64,000 bases of DNA from Brooklawnia sp032229645 (GCA_963722295.1 CAVRLB010000004.1:1-64000), one strand, 5' to 3'; positions 24,679-33,967 are shown, counted from the first letter of the stretch. The notes: generated by a model from the sequence alone, not told the origin. Translations and numbers: made by a program.

Positions 24679-27519
24679 ATGTCCGTCATTAGTTCCCGCA
24701 CACAGCTATCCGATGTTCCACAGCAGTATGTCGACGAACTCGCGGCTGCCCTGGGTGAGGATGTCGAGGTCACCACCCGCGCACTTGACCGATTCGCTGT
24801 CGCTGTCGACGCATCTCACTATCTTTCTGTCCCCCAAGCGCTGGCACGCCCACGTACCGCTCACCAGGTGGGCATGGCCATGGCACTGGCCGTGCGCTCG
24901 GGTTGGCCGCTCACCTTCCGCGCTGGTGGCACCAGCCTTTCGGGGCAAGCGTTCTCTCGCGGGCTGACCCTCGATGTCCGCCGGCATTTCCGCGACATCG
25001 AGGTATTGGACGGCGGTAAGCGGGTACGCGTCCAGCCCGGCGCCACCGTTCGCCAGGTCAACGCCCGGCTGGCGAAGTATCACACCAAGCTCGGCCCCGA
25101 CCCGGCAAGCGAGATCGCATGCACCATCGGCGGCATGATCGCCAACAATTCCTCCGGCATGACCTGCGGAACCACCGCCAATACCTACCGCACCCTCGAG
25201 TCGATGGTGGTGGCGCTGCCGTCTGGCACCGTGATCGACACCGCCAGCCCCAAAGCCGGCGAGGTGCTGGCCAATCAGGAGCCGGCCCTGGTCGAGATGC
25301 TGACCAAGTTGCGCGCCCAGCTCGGCCGGCCCGAGATGCGCGCCGACTTGCAGCGGCGTTACTCGATGAAGAACACTATGGGTTACGGCCTCAACTCGTT
25401 CATCGACTTCGACGATCCGGTCAAGATCCTCGAGCACTTGATGATCGGCAGTGAGGGCACCCTCGGCTTCGTCGCCGAGGCCACCTTGCGGACCGTCCCG
25501 ATTCATGCGAAGACCGCAACCGGGTTCCTGCTATTCAATTCTCTGGACGCGGCCACCGAGGCCCTGCCGACTATCGTCGACAGCGGAGCCGATGTCGCCG
25601 AGCTGATCGACTCGGCGTCCATCTTGGCCATGGGCGAAGAAGCGGCCCCGGTGCTGCCGAAGGACTTCCAGGTCGGCAGCGAGGCGATCCTGCTGGTCGA
25701 ATACCAGGGTGACTCGGACGACGAACTCGCTGCCCGGGCCGGCGCAGGCATCGACAAGTGCGCGTCCTTCGATCTCTACGCCCCGCCTGAACTCACCCAG
25801 GATGCCGGACGCCGCGGACAGATGTGGTCGCTGCGCAAGGGGCTGTACACCAAGGTGGCGCGCAATCGTCCGAAGGGCACGGCCGCGCTGCTCGAAGACA
25901 TCGCCGTACCGATCATGGATCTGGGCAAGGTCTGCAACGATCTTCAGATGCTCTTTGACAAGCACAATTACGAGGGCGGAGTGATCTTCGGGCATGCCAA
26001 GGATGGAAACATCCACTTCTTGGTCACCGAGGATTTCGACGGTCCGGCGTCGATGAAGCGCTATGAAGACTTCACCGAGGACATGGTCTCGCTGGTGCTC
26101 GGCAAGCAGGGCACCTTGAAGGCCGAGCACGGCACAGGGCGCATCATGGCGCCCTTCGTGCACCGGCAGTACGGCGACGAACTCTACGACGCCATGTGGC
26201 AGGTGAAGAACGCCTGCGATCCGACCACGATTCTCAACCCGGATACCCTCCTCACCGAGGATCCGAAACTCCATCTGTCGAATATCAAGACGACCACGCC
26301 GGTGCGTCCGATCCTCGACGACTGCGTGGAATGCGGCTATTGCGAGCCTGTCTGCCCCAGCCAGCACCTGACGACCACGCCTCGCCAACGAATCGTGATT
26401 CAGCGGGCGATCGCGCACGCCACCGACGAACACGATGAAGCCCTTGTGGAAGAGCTGCAACGCGACGAGCGGTATGCGGTCATCGACACCTGCGCGGTCG
26501 ACGGCATGTGTCAAACGGCCTGCCCGGTGCAGATCAATACGGGACAGTTGATCCGCGACCTTCGAGGAGAGCTTGCACCGGCATGGCTGGACGCCACCTG
26601 GATGGGCGCTGCCAAGATCTGGGGCCCCTTCCTTAAGGTGGCCTCCGTCGGGATGACCGTTGTCGACCACGTGCCGAACGCGCCGGTACGCGCGGTTACC
26701 GGGGCCATTCGTAAGGTGGTCGGCGAAGACGTCATGTACACGCTTTCGGACGACCTGCCGGGCGGTGGCCGTGCCAGGCATCCACACCACGCGCCACACG
26801 CCGAGATCGTCTTCATGCCGGCATGTGTGGGCACGATGTTCGGCACCGGAGCCAGCTGTGGCAAGGGATCGTCAGATGCTTTCCAGCGTTTGTGCGAACT
26901 GGTTGGCATCAGGGTCGAGATCCCCGACGAGATCGAATCGCTGTGCTGTGCCACTCCGTGGAAGTCGAAGGGCATGAAGCGTGGCGGCAATTTGATGGGT
27001 GAGCGGCTGGCCAAAGCGCTGGGTGAGGCCAGTAACAACTGGGAGTTGCCGATCGTCTGCGACGCCGCGAGCTGCACTGAGGGCATGGAAGTCGCGCTGA
27101 AGCATCAAGGCGTGACGAATGCGAAGATCATTGATGCCGTGCAGTTCACTGCCGAACACATCGCACCGCGCCTGCCGCAACTGTCCAAGGAGCATCTGGC
27201 GGTCCTGCACCCCACCTGCTCCAGCACCCATCTGGGCCTCAATGACGCCCTGATCATGCTGGCCGGCCTGGTTGCCGACGAGGTCATGGTGCCGGATAGC
27301 TGGCGGTGCTGCGCCTTCGCAGGTGACCGCGGCATGCTGCATCCCGAACTGACGGCCACCTCCACCAAGGACGAGGCAGCCGAAGCGAAGGCCGCGAATG
27401 CCGACCTGTACATGTCGCTCAACCGCACCTGTGAGATCGGTCTGACCAGGGCAACCGGCAAGACCTACACGCACGTGCTGGAGGAACTGGCGAACAGGGC
27501 GGCCCCGGTGCGGGTCTGA
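24679..27519 (+). CDS. FAD- and Fe-S-binding D-lactate dehydrogenase (Dld-II type)
   Basis: A 946-residue fusion. Residues about 45-530 are an FAD_binding_4/FAD-oxidase-C flavoprotein (LTFRAGGTSLSGQAF, GGMIANNSSGM, GSEGTLGFV, HAKDGNIHFLV, KAEHGTGRIMAPF). Next are two 4Fe-4S motifs (CVECGYCEPVCPSQ, and CAVDGMCQTACPV), then CCG-type cysteine domains (LCCATPWKSKG, CCAFAGDRGM). The layout matches the Dld-II D-lactate dehydrogenase described in Shewanella, which accompanies LctP and LldEFG there as here. It oxidises D-lactate to pyruvate at the membrane. A glycolate or other 2-hydroxyacid substrate is possible. Confidence 0.9.
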   Translation: MSVISSRTQLSDVPQQYVDELAAALGEDVEVTTRALDRFAVAVDASHYLSVPQALARPRTAHQVGMAMALAVRSGWPLTFRAGGTSLSGQAFSRGLTLDVRRHFRDIEVLDGGKRVRVQPGATVRQVNARLAKYHTKLGPDPASEIACTIGGMIANNSSGMTCGTTANTYRTLESMVVALPSGTVIDTASPKAGEVLANQEPALVEMLTKLRAQLGRPEMRADLQRRYSMKNTMGYGLNSFIDFDDPVKILEHLMIGSEGTLGFVAEATLRTVPIHAKTATGFLLFNSLDAATEALPTIVDSGADVAELIDSASILAMGEEAAPVLPKDFQVGSEAILLVEYQGDSDDELAARAGAGIDKCASFDLYAPPELTQDAGRRGQMWSLRKGLYTKVARNRPKGTAALLEDIAVPIMDLGKVCNDLQMLFDKHNYEGGVIFGHAKDGNIHFLVTEDFDGPASMKRYEDFTEDMVSLVLGKQGTLKAEHGTGRIMAPFVHRQYGDELYDAMWQVKNACDPTTILNPDTLLTEDPKLHLSNIKTTTPVRPILDDCVECGYCEPVCPSQHLTTTPRQRIVIQRAIAHATDEHDEALVEELQRDERYAVIDTCAVDGMCQTACPVQINTGQLIRDLRGELAPAWLDATWMGAAKIWGPFLKVASVGMTVVDHVPNAPVRAVTGAIRKVVGEDVMYTLSDDLPGGGRARHPHHAPHAEIVFMPACVGTMFGTGASCGKGSSDAFQRLCELVGIRVEIPDEIESLCCATPWKSKGMKRGGNLMGERLAKALGEASNNWELPIVCDAASCTEGMEVALKHQGVTNAKIIDAVQFTAEHIAPRLPQLSKEHLAVLHPTCSSTHLGLNDALIMLAGLVADEVMVPDSWRCCAFAGDRGMLHPELTATSTKDEAAEAKAANADLYMSLNRTCEIGLTRATGKTYTHVLEELANRAAPVRV

Positions 27520-27552
27520 GTCCGGTGATGAGGTTCCGTTTCGTACCTCGGT

Positions 27553-28368
27553 CTACGGCGTGGCGCCCAGGTCGATCTGCTCCACATCGCGGACGAAGCC
27601 GCCCATCAGGCGCCGTCCCAGGCCCTCGAACTTGGCGGGATCACCGGTCGTGACGAAGCTGCGTTGGGCGATGTGGCCGTCATTGCGCAGCAGATCTTTG
27701 CGTTTGAGCGTCGCAAAGGTGGAGCGGGCGCATTCGTCCGCACTACTGACAAGTGCTACGTCGTCGCCCATGATGAAGCTGATCACACCCGAGAGCAGCG
27801 GATAGTGGGTGCAACCGAGGACGAGAGTATCGACCTCTTGCTCCTTCAGCGGTGCGAGATACTCCTCGGCCACTGCCATCAACTCGTCGCCGGCAGTGAT
27901 GCCGGCCTCAACGAAGGGCACGAATCTCGGGCAGACCCCCATGGCGACCTTCACCGGGGAGGCGGCCAACGCATCGTTGTAGCTGCGCGAGGTCGCGGTG
28001 GCCGCGGTGCAGATCACTCCGACCATGCCGTTACGCGTGATGGACGCTGCCTTGCGCGCCGCGGGCAGCACCACCTCGATGACCGGCAGCTGGGGGTAAC
28101 GCTCCCGGGCATCGCGCAGCGCAGCCGAAGAACCGGTGTTGCAGGCGATGACCAGAGCCTTCACCCCTTGATCGACAAGCCAGTCGAGGCTCTGCAAGGT
28201 GAACTCGCGCACCTCGGCCAATGGACGCGGACCGTAGGGCCCACGAGCGGTGTCGCCAAGGTAGATAATGTCTTCGTCGGGCAGCAGATCGACGATCGCA
28301 CGCGCGACGGTCAATCCCCCGAAGCCCGAATCGAAGATGCCAATGGGCGCCGAGGACTCGTCATTCAC
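27553..28368 (-). CDS. murI: Glutamate racemase
   Basis: A 271-residue cofactor-independent racemase that makes D-glutamate for peptidoglycan. The two catalytic cysteines are Cys76 in VIACNTGSS and Cys186 in LGCTHYPLL; IGIFDSGFGGLTV is the N-terminal signature. It lies convergent with dld, separated by only 33 nt, and downstream of clpS-DUF2017 in a typical actinobacterial order. A TAAAAT -10-like box lies 11 nt before the ATG, suggesting its own promoter. Confidence 0.96.
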   Translation of the reverse strand: MNDESSAPIGIFDSGFGGLTVARAIVDLLPDEDIIYLGDTARGPYGPRPLAEVREFTLQSLDWLVDQGVKALVIACNTGSSAALRDARERYPQLPVIEVVLPAARKAASITRNGMVGVICTAATATSRSYNDALAASPVKVAMGVCPRFVPFVEAGITAGDELMAVAEEYLAPLKEQEVDTLVLGCTHYPLLSGVISFIMGDDVALVSSADECARSTFATLKRKDLLRNDGHIAQRSFVTTGDPAKFEGLGRRLMGGFVRDVEQIDLGATP

Positions 28369-28401
28369 CGGGCCGATTTTAGCGCGAGCCCGGCCGTGTG
28401 C

Positions 28402-29025
28402 TCATTCCTGGGCATTCAATAGCGATTCCTGCACCCAGCCCAGCCACTCATAGATGGAAAACGTCCAGGTTCGCGGATCGTCGTCCGGAAGTTCGCTGAT
28501 GTGATCGGCATCGTCGGCATCCCGGATGCCCAGCCGCACCGCCAGCGCCAGCCGCAGGTTCGTCAGCGTCTTCAGCCATGCCAGCGTGTGCGTCCCGCAG
28601 ACCTCGCAGCGGCCCTGAGCGGTGATGGCATCCAGATCGGCTCGCACGACGCTTGCGGCATCGACCTTGTCGTCGAGTTGCGCGGTGTGGGTGAAGCGCC
28701 GGAAGTCGTAGCTGGCCGCAGGATCGTCGGGATAGGGATCGGGGAAGAACCGCTGCAGCACCGGGTCTGTAGCCGGGTCATCGTCGAAATCGTCTTCGCT
28801 GACCATCTCGCGTTCCAGCCTGGCGAAGATCTGGTCCTCGTCGTCGACTGCATCGGATTCGCCGGGGGTATCGTCGTGCAACCAGGCGGTGCCCGGGCCA
28901 TCGGCGGGCGGGCTCGACTCCAGCAGCAGCTCGATCAGCTGGGCGATGAGCCCGCTCATCAGGTTGATCTCGGCAGGCTCGAATTGGCAGACCACCTGAT
29001 CGTCCACGCGGTGGAACGCGAGCAT
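28402..29025 (-). CDS. DUF2017 domain protein (ClpS partner gene)
   Basis: A 207-residue acidic protein. Family features are the start MLAFHRVDDQVVCQFEPAE, the helix LMSGLIAQLIELL, an acidic linker, and the C-terminal run LTNLRLALAVRLGI plus YEWLGWVQESLL. Function is unknown. It begins exactly where clpS ends (TAG then ATG, no gap), so the two are translationally coupled; the pairing is typical of actinobacteria and suggests a role around the Clp protease or N-degron pathway. Confidence 0.88.
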   Translation of the reverse strand: MLAFHRVDDQVVCQFEPAEINLMSGLIAQLIELLLESSPPADGPGTAWLHDDTPGESDAVDDEDQIFARLEREMVSEDDFDDDPATDPVLQRFFPDPYPDDPAASYDFRRFTHTAQLDDKVDAASVVRADLDAITAQGRCEVCGTHTLAWLKTLTNLRLALAVRLGIRDADDADHISELPDDDPRTWTFSIYEWLGWVQESLLNAQE

Positions 29026-29337
29026 CTATTCGGCCTTGTCCATGGTGGCCCACAGGCCATAGCTGTGCATCGCCTGCACATCGCGCTCCATGCAGTCACG
29101 GCCACCGGAACTGACGATCGCGCGACCCTCCATGTGGACCTGCATCATCAGCCGCTCGGCTTGATCCTTCGGGTAGTTGAAATAGCTGGAGAAAACATGG
29201 GTGACGTAACTCATCAGATTGACCGGATCGTCCCAGACAACAGTGACCCAGGGCCGCACGGCCTGGTTCTGTTCGGACGCGAGCTCCTCGACGGCTGTGC
29301 CGCCCAGCACTGACGCGGATGCCGATTCGCTTGCCAT
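29026..29337 (-). CDS. clpS: ATP-dependent Clp protease adaptor ClpS
   Basis: A 103-residue adaptor that delivers N-degron substrates to ClpC/ClpA. The core WVTVVWDDPVNLMSYVTHVF and LMMQVHMEGRAIVSSGGR are the ClpS signature that forms the N-end residue pocket and the Clp docking face. The first 28 residues are a flexible, Ser/Ala-rich extension. The ATG at 29337 is preceded by AAGAAT six nt upstream and no ribosome site, consistent with a leaderless start. Divergent from pncB. Confidence 0.94.
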   Translation of the reverse strand: MASESASASVLGGTAVEELASEQNQAVRPWVTVVWDDPVNLMSYVTHVFSSYFNYPKDQAERLMMQVHMEGRAIVSSGGRDCMERDVQAMHSYGLWATMDKAE

Positions 29338-29374
29338 GTGCCTATTCTTACCCACCCGGCCAAGGACGCGGGCA

Positions 29375-29380
29375 TAGGCT
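29375..29380 (+). promoter_or_regulatory. -10 hexamer TAGGCT of a leaderless pncB promoter
   Basis: TAGGCT ends 7 nt before the pncB ATG with no ribosome site between. It lies in the 50-nt divergent clpS/pncB gap. Confidence 0.55.
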
Positions 29381-29387
29381 CGACCGC

Positions 29388-30743
29388 ATGACGTCCACAG
29401 CATTGCTCACCGATATGTATGAGCTGACGATGATCAAGGCGGCAATGCATGCCGGCACGGCTTTCCGCCGCTGCACTTTCGATCTGTTCCCCCGCAGGCT
29501 GCCCACCGGACGCAGCTACGGTGTCGTTGCCGGAACCGGGCGCGCACTGGAGGCATTGAGGGATTTCCGGTTCGGTCCCGATGAGATTGCCTTCCTGCGC
29601 GAACGCGGCATCGCCGACGATATGCTCGCCGAATGGCTTGCCGACTATAGATTCTCCGGAGACATCCGCGGATACGCGGAAGGTGAGCTGTTCTTCTCCG
29701 GCTCCCCCGTCGTCGTGGTCGAGGGCAGCTTCGCCGAGGTGGTGGTCTTGGAGACACTGCTGCTGTCGATCTTCAACCACGACTCTGCGGTCGCATCGGC
29801 CGCCTCCCGTATGACGCTCGCCGCGGAGGGCCGACCGATCATCGAGATGGGCGGACGCCGTACCCACGAATGGGCGGCAGTCGCCTCGGCCCGAGCATCC
29901 TGGATCGCCGGTTTCGGCACCAGTTCCGACCTGGAGGCCGGGCGCAGCTGGGGCATTCCGGTCAGCGGCACGGCAGCGCACGCGTTCACGATGCTCTTCG
30001 ACTCGGAGGAAGATGCTTTCAAAGCGCAAATCGAAGCGATGGGCGAGCAGACGACCCTACTAGTGGACACCTACGACGTCGACGAGGCCATCAAGAAGGC
30101 CGTCGAGCTGACCGGCGGACGCGTCGGCGCCATCCGGCTCGATTCGGGTGATCTGAGCATCGAGGTGCGCCGGGTACGCCGACTGCTCGACTCGCTGGGC
30201 GCAACCAAGACCCGCATCGTCGTCACCAACGACCTCGACGAGTATCAGATCGCCGCACTGCGCGGTGCGCCGGTGGACGGTTTCGGTGTCGGCACCTCGG
30301 TGGTGACCGGATCGGGTCATCCCACCTGCGGCATGGTCTTTAAGATGGTCAGCCGGGCCGACTCGGACGATCCGAATGCCGCACAACATCCGGTGGTGAA
30401 GAAGTCTCAGAACAAGGGCACCATCGGTGGACGCAAGACCGTGATGCGCCAGATCGATCGGCACGGAACGGCCGTCGCTGAAGTCATCGGCGTGGAGGTC
30501 GCGCCGCGTGCCGATTCCAACGACCGCATGGTGATGGTCGACCTCGTGCGCGACGGCGAGATCGTCGGCGAAGAACCGTTGCAGGCGGCGCGCGACCGCC
30601 ACGAGAGGGCCCGTGCCGAGTTGCCGCTGTCGGGCCAAAAGATCAGCCGGGCGGAACAGGCCATCCCGACGGTTTTCGTCAGCCGGGAAGGCGAGAAGAC
30701 CGAGAACATCTACCTGGTGGGTGAGGCGCCGGCCAACCTCTGA
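29388..30743 (+). CDS. pncB: Nicotinate phosphoribosyltransferase
   Basis: A 451-residue enzyme that joins nicotinate and PRPP to nicotinate mononucleotide in NAD salvage. Motifs are LTDMYELTM at the N-terminus, EMGGRRTHEWAAVASARA, GTAAHAF, LVDTYD, IRLDSGD and the PRPP-site VVTNDLDE. The His in GTAAHAF is likely the autophosphorylated residue of the family. Its substrate could come from PncA at 35.2 kb. The start was chosen at ATG 29388 from the -10 position and family N-terminus. Confidence 0.95.
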   Translation: MTSTALLTDMYELTMIKAAMHAGTAFRRCTFDLFPRRLPTGRSYGVVAGTGRALEALRDFRFGPDEIAFLRERGIADDMLAEWLADYRFSGDIRGYAEGELFFSGSPVVVVEGSFAEVVVLETLLLSIFNHDSAVASAASRMTLAAEGRPIIEMGGRRTHEWAAVASARASWIAGFGTSSDLEAGRSWGIPVSGTAAHAFTMLFDSEEDAFKAQIEAMGEQTTLLVDTYDVDEAIKKAVELTGGRVGAIRLDSGDLSIEVRRVRRLLDSLGATKTRIVVTNDLDEYQIAALRGAPVDGFGVGTSVVTGSGHPTCGMVFKMVSRADSDDPNAAQHPVVKKSQNKGTIGGRKTVMRQIDRHGTAVAEVIGVEVAPRADSNDRMVMVDLVRDGEIVGEEPLQAARDRHERARAELPLSGQKISRAEQAIPTVFVSREGEKTENIYLVGEAPANL

Positions 30744-30812
30744 GGCGGGCTGGCGCCTCACCCGGTCGGCGTCCCCGGGTTGGTCGGGGTCCCCGGGGCT
30801 TGCCCGTCCTCG

Positions 30813-30863
30813 CGGATCGTGTACGTCGAGCGCCCATGACGGGCCCGGACGCTACACGATCCG
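30813..30863. terminator. Long imperfect hairpin between convergent pncB and thiED
   Basis: Arms cggatcgtgta (30813-30823) and tacacgatccg (30853-30863) are perfect over 11 bp, with partial pairing inside. It lies between two 3' ends, so a bidirectional terminator is likely, although no U-tract is present. Confidence 0.55.
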
Positions 30864-30914
30864 GCCTGCGGGGAGGTAGGGCGCGGGCGGGCATGCTATC
30901 GAGCAGGCTGGCAG

Positions 30915-32360
30915 CTACTTCCAGAACTGGTAGAAGTGGTGCACCGGTCCGTGGCCGTGACCGACGCCGAGGTCGTCTGCATGATCCAGGGCTCCGGTGA
31001 TCCATTCCTTGGCGGCCGCCGCGGTGGCCGGCCAGTCAAGGTTGCGCGGACGAAGCGCCGCGAGCGCCGAACTCAGCGTGCAACCGGTGCCATGGGTGTT
31101 CTTCGTCCGGACGACATGCGTAGCCAGCTCGTGGATGCCGGCCGGGCCGGCGAGGATGTCGGTCGCGTTCTCGTCCAGCCGGTGCCCGCCCTTCACCAGC
31201 ACCCAGTCGCAGCCGAGTTCACGCAGACCGATCGCTTGGGCACGCATCTGGTCCAGGCTGGTGGCCTGTGACCCGCCCAGCAACACGGCTGCTTCCGGAA
31301 GGTTCGGTGTGATGATGTCGGCCTTGGCCACCAGGCGCCGCACGGCCTGCACGGCGTCGTCGTCCAGCAACCGGTCGCCGGAGGTCGCGACCATCACCGG
31401 GTCGAGCACCACCGGCGCATCGATCTGATCGAGCAGCCGCCCGACCTCATCGGCCAACTCGCCGGTGGCGAGCATGCCGATCTTGACCGCGTCGATTCGC
31501 ACGTCCGCGACGAGCGTCTCGAGCTGTTGCCGCACGAAGTCGACCGGCACCACATCTACGCCGGTGACGCCCTGGGTGTTCTGGGCGGTGAGCGCGGTGA
31601 TCACGCTGGTGCCGAAGGCACCCAACGCGGAGAAGGTCTTGAGATCGGCCTGGATGCCGGCTCCTCCGGACGGGTCGCTGCCCGCGATCGTCAGGGAGAT
31701 GGGCGGGGTGGCGGCGCTTTGCCAGGCCTCGACGAGACGGCGGGTGGCAGCGCCGATGTCGGGCTGCCCGCAGATCGCACTGATCACCGAGACGCCGGCG
31801 AAGCCCGACCACCGCACGGCCGCGGTGTCGGCAGCCTTCACTCCCCCGATCACCACCGATGGCCACCGGCTGCGCTTTGCCAGCGGGACGAGGGTACGCA
31901 TTCCTGTGGCCGGCACATGGCCCGGCTTCGATGCAGTCGGACGCACCGGGCCGAGCCCGATGTAGTCCATCGCGTCCTGAGCGATGTTGGCGATGGCCCA
32001 CTCGAGCTGTTCCGCGGTTTCCACCGTCAGTCCGAGAATGGCATTAGGCCCGAGCATCGCGCGAGCCTGGGTCACCGGCATATCGTGCTGGCCGACGTGC
32101 GCGCCGTCGGCTCCGGCCGGGCCGACCAGATGCACCCGGTCGTCCAGCAGCACCGGCACGCCGCTGCCCTGAGCTACCTGAACGACCTCGCGGGACAGCG
32201 CCAGAAACTCGTCGTCGCTCGCATCCGGGTCGCGCACCTGCACCAGTGTGGCGCCTGCCGCAATGGCCTGCCTGACGGTCTCGGCAACGCCGAGCGACCC
32301 GCATTGGGCGGTGTCGGTAACCAGATAGATCGAGAGATCAAGGTCGTCGCGCATGCTCAC
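30915..32360 (-). CDS. thiED: ThiE-ThiD fusion: thiamine-phosphate synthase / HMP(-P) kinase
   Basis: A 481-residue bifunctional enzyme. Residues 1-205 are ThiE (IYLVTDTAQCG, VQVRDPDASDDEF, LLDDRVHLVGPAGADGAHVGQHD, DYIGLGPVRPTASKPG, IGGV), which joins HMP-PP with thiazole phosphate. Residues about 215-470 are ThiD (ISLTIAGSDPSGGAGIQADLKTF, VLDPVMVATSGDRLL, KGGH, and anion-hole NTHGTGCTLSSALAA), which phosphorylates HMP. The GTG start overlaps the thiM stop (GTGA); ATG 32354 is an alternative. Controlled with thiM by the TPP riboswitch. Confidence 0.95.
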   Translation of the reverse strand: MSMRDDLDLSIYLVTDTAQCGSLGVAETVRQAIAAGATLVQVRDPDASDDEFLALSREVVQVAQGSGVPVLLDDRVHLVGPAGADGAHVGQHDMPVTQARAMLGPNAILGLTVETAEQLEWAIANIAQDAMDYIGLGPVRPTASKPGHVPATGMRTLVPLAKRSRWPSVVIGGVKAADTAAVRWSGFAGVSVISAICGQPDIGAATRRLVEAWQSAATPPISLTIAGSDPSGGAGIQADLKTFSALGAFGTSVITALTAQNTQGVTGVDVVPVDFVRQQLETLVADVRIDAVKIGMLATGELADEVGRLLDQIDAPVVLDPVMVATSGDRLLDDDAVQAVRRLVAKADIITPNLPEAAVLLGGSQATSLDQMRAQAIGLRELGCDWVLVKGGHRLDENATDILAGPAGIHELATHVVRTKNTHGTGCTLSSALAALRPRNLDWPATAAAAKEWITGALDHADDLGVGHGHGPVHHFYQFWK

Positions 32361-33163
32361 GAGAGCGTCACCCGGTCGGCTGCCTGCTCGGGAGTAAGTG
32401 CATCAAGTGCGTCGAGGAGCCCCACGACGAAACTGCCCGGGCCCTTTGCATCGGCCGCAGAGATCTCTGCGGCGATGTTGAGGTGCGATGTTGCCGCGAT
32501 CGCGGCGTCCAGCGGGTCGGTCACCGACGCATAGGCGGCCATCACGGCGCCCAGCGCGCAGCCCACGCCGGTGACCTTGGCCAGCATCGGGCTGCCGTTC
32601 GAGAGCTTCACCACTTCGCCGCCATCGGTGATGACATCGACCGGTCCGCTGACTGCAACCACGCACCCATAGTTACTTGCGAGTTCCTTCGCCGCATCGA
32701 TGGCATCGAGCGTGTCATCGGTCGACTCGACGCCGCGTCCACCCGAGGTGGTGCCGAGGAATCCCAAGATCTCGGACGCATTGCCGCGCAGGATGGTAGC
32801 CGGGTTCGCGTCCATCATCTTCTTGACTTCGCCGGTGCGCCACACCAGCCCGCCAGCTCCGACTGGGTCGAGCACCCAGGGCTTACCGGCCGCAACCGCC
32901 GCTGCCGTGGCCAGGCGCATGCCTTCCATTTGTTCGGCGGATGGGGTGCCGTCGTTGACTAGCACGCCGGAGGCAACATGGGTGGCGAAATCAGCCGCCT
33001 CTTCTGGGTTGTCACACATGGCAGGTGAGGCGCCGACAGCGTACAAGATGTTGGCGGTGAAGTTCATCACCACCTGGTTGGTCAGGCACTGGACGAGCGG
33101 GGTCTGCGCCCGCAGCGTGCTGATGCTCTCGCTGAGAGCGGATACATGGGAACTGAGGGTCAT
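32357..33163 (-). CDS. thiM: Hydroxyethylthiazole kinase
   Basis: A 268-residue ribokinase-like enzyme that phosphorylates hydroxyethylthiazole for thiamine salvage. Family features are PLVQCLTNQVVMNFTANILYAVGASPAM, WVLDPVGAG, GNASEI and the ATP-site VTGVGCALGAVMAAY with the catalytic cysteine. It lies directly under a TPP riboswitch, with AAGGGAC as ribosome site that the riboswitch can mask. With ThiED it covers salvage of both thiamine halves; thiC and thiG are not in the window. Confidence 0.96.
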   Translation of the reverse strand: MTLSSHVSALSESISTLRAQTPLVQCLTNQVVMNFTANILYAVGASPAMCDNPEEAADFATHVASGVLVNDGTPSAEQMEGMRLATAAAVAAGKPWVLDPVGAGGLVWRTGEVKKMMDANPATILRGNASEILGFLGTTSGGRGVESTDDTLDAIDAAKELASNYGCVVAVSGPVDVITDGGEVVKLSNGSPMLAKVTGVGCALGAVMAAYASVTDPLDAAIAATSHLNIAAEISAADAKGPGSFVVGLLDALDALTPEQAADRVTLS

Positions 33164-33170
33164 CGCTGAC

Positions 33171-33246
33171 GTCCCTTCGCTAGCACTACCTAGATCAGGT
33201 ATCTACGGGTTTGGTCTCAGCCGGTACCTTCCCCGGCACCCCGCGT
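33171..33246 (-). promoter_or_regulatory. TPP (THI-box) riboswitch upstream of thiM-thiED
   Basis: On the minus strand the leader reads cgcggggtgccg, then the conserved ggctgaga, an acccg element, tacctgatctaggtagtgctagcg and finally aagggac, the thiM ribosome site. These are the THI-box blocks in order, including the pyrimidine-sensor CTGAGA and the CTGATC loop. The layout predicts translational repression when TPP binds, typical of actinobacteria. Confidence 0.94.
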
Positions 33247-33300
33247 CTTCGATGTACGTTAGCACCGCTCACCCGACGGTCCCCAGAGCTCCGGTCGTCA

Positions 33301-33330
33301 GACTCCGGCCGGACGCCGGGCGCCGGAGTC
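33301..33330 (-). terminator. Hairpin downstream of the MBL hydrolase gene
   Basis: Arms gactccgg (33301-33308) and ccggagtc (33323-33330) form a perfect 8-bp stem 14 nt after the MBL stop. No U-tract. Confidence 0.5.
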
Positions 33331-33343
33331 CCGAGTTTCGCGC

Positions 33344-33967
33344 TCAGAGCCAGTCACCCCTCGCCCGTTCCAGTTCTGCCCCGATCGTGGTGTCGGGACC
33401 GTGCCCAGTGTGCACGATGGTTTCGGGTGGCAGCGTGAACAGCTTCTCGCGGATGGAGTGCTCGATGGTCTCCCGCGAACTGAACGAGCGCCCGGTCGCT
33501 CCTGGGCCGCCCTCGAAGAGGGTGTCGCCGCTGAACACGATGCCCAGCTCGGGTACCTCGAAGCAGGTCGAGCCGGGCGAATGCCCGGGCGTGGCGATGG
33601 CACGAATTTCGGTTCCGCTCAAGGTGAAGACGTCGCCGTCGGCGATGTCGTCGTCCCATTCCATGTCACCGTGAGTGAGCCCCCAGACCGGACGATCAGC
33701 CGGGTTGAGCAGCAGTGGCGCGTCCAGTGCGGCAGCAAGATCGGGCGCATAGCGCACGTGATCGTCGTGCGCGTGAGTGAGCAGGATGCCCACGCATTCG
33801 CGTTCGCCGACCAGGTCGCGGACGACATCGACATTGTGCGGAGCGTCAAAGACGACGCACCGCCGGTCGTCGCCCAGCACCCAGACATTGTTCTCGACGT
33901 CGAAGGTTTGCCCGTCGAGGCTGAAGGTACCGTCGGTCACTGCATGATCGACTCGCAGGAGTGTCAT
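33344..33967 (-). CDS. MBL-fold metallo-hydrolase linked to mycothiol formaldehyde pathway
   Basis: A 207-residue metallo-beta-lactamase-fold hydrolase. The metal motif LLTHAHDDHVRYAPDL (HxHxDH), ATPGHSPGST, FSGDTLFEGG and the late HTGHGPDTT give a full dinuclear site like glyoxalase II. The ATG overlaps the mscR stop as ATGA. The same pair occurs in mycobacteria (Rv2259-Rv2260, from memory). The likely job is hydrolysis of S-formylmycothiol produced by MscR, releasing formate; this is inference from linkage and fold. Confidence 0.88.
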   Translation of the reverse strand: MTLLRVDHAVTDGTFSLDGQTFDVENNVWVLGDDRRCVVFDAPHNVDVVRDLVGERECVGILLTHAHDDHVRYAPDLAAALDAPLLLNPADRPVWGLTHGDMEWDDDIADGDVFTLSGTEIRAIATPGHSPGSTCFEVPELGIVFSGDTLFEGGPGATGRSFSSRETIEHSIREKLFTLPPETIVHTGHGPDTTIGAELERARGDWL

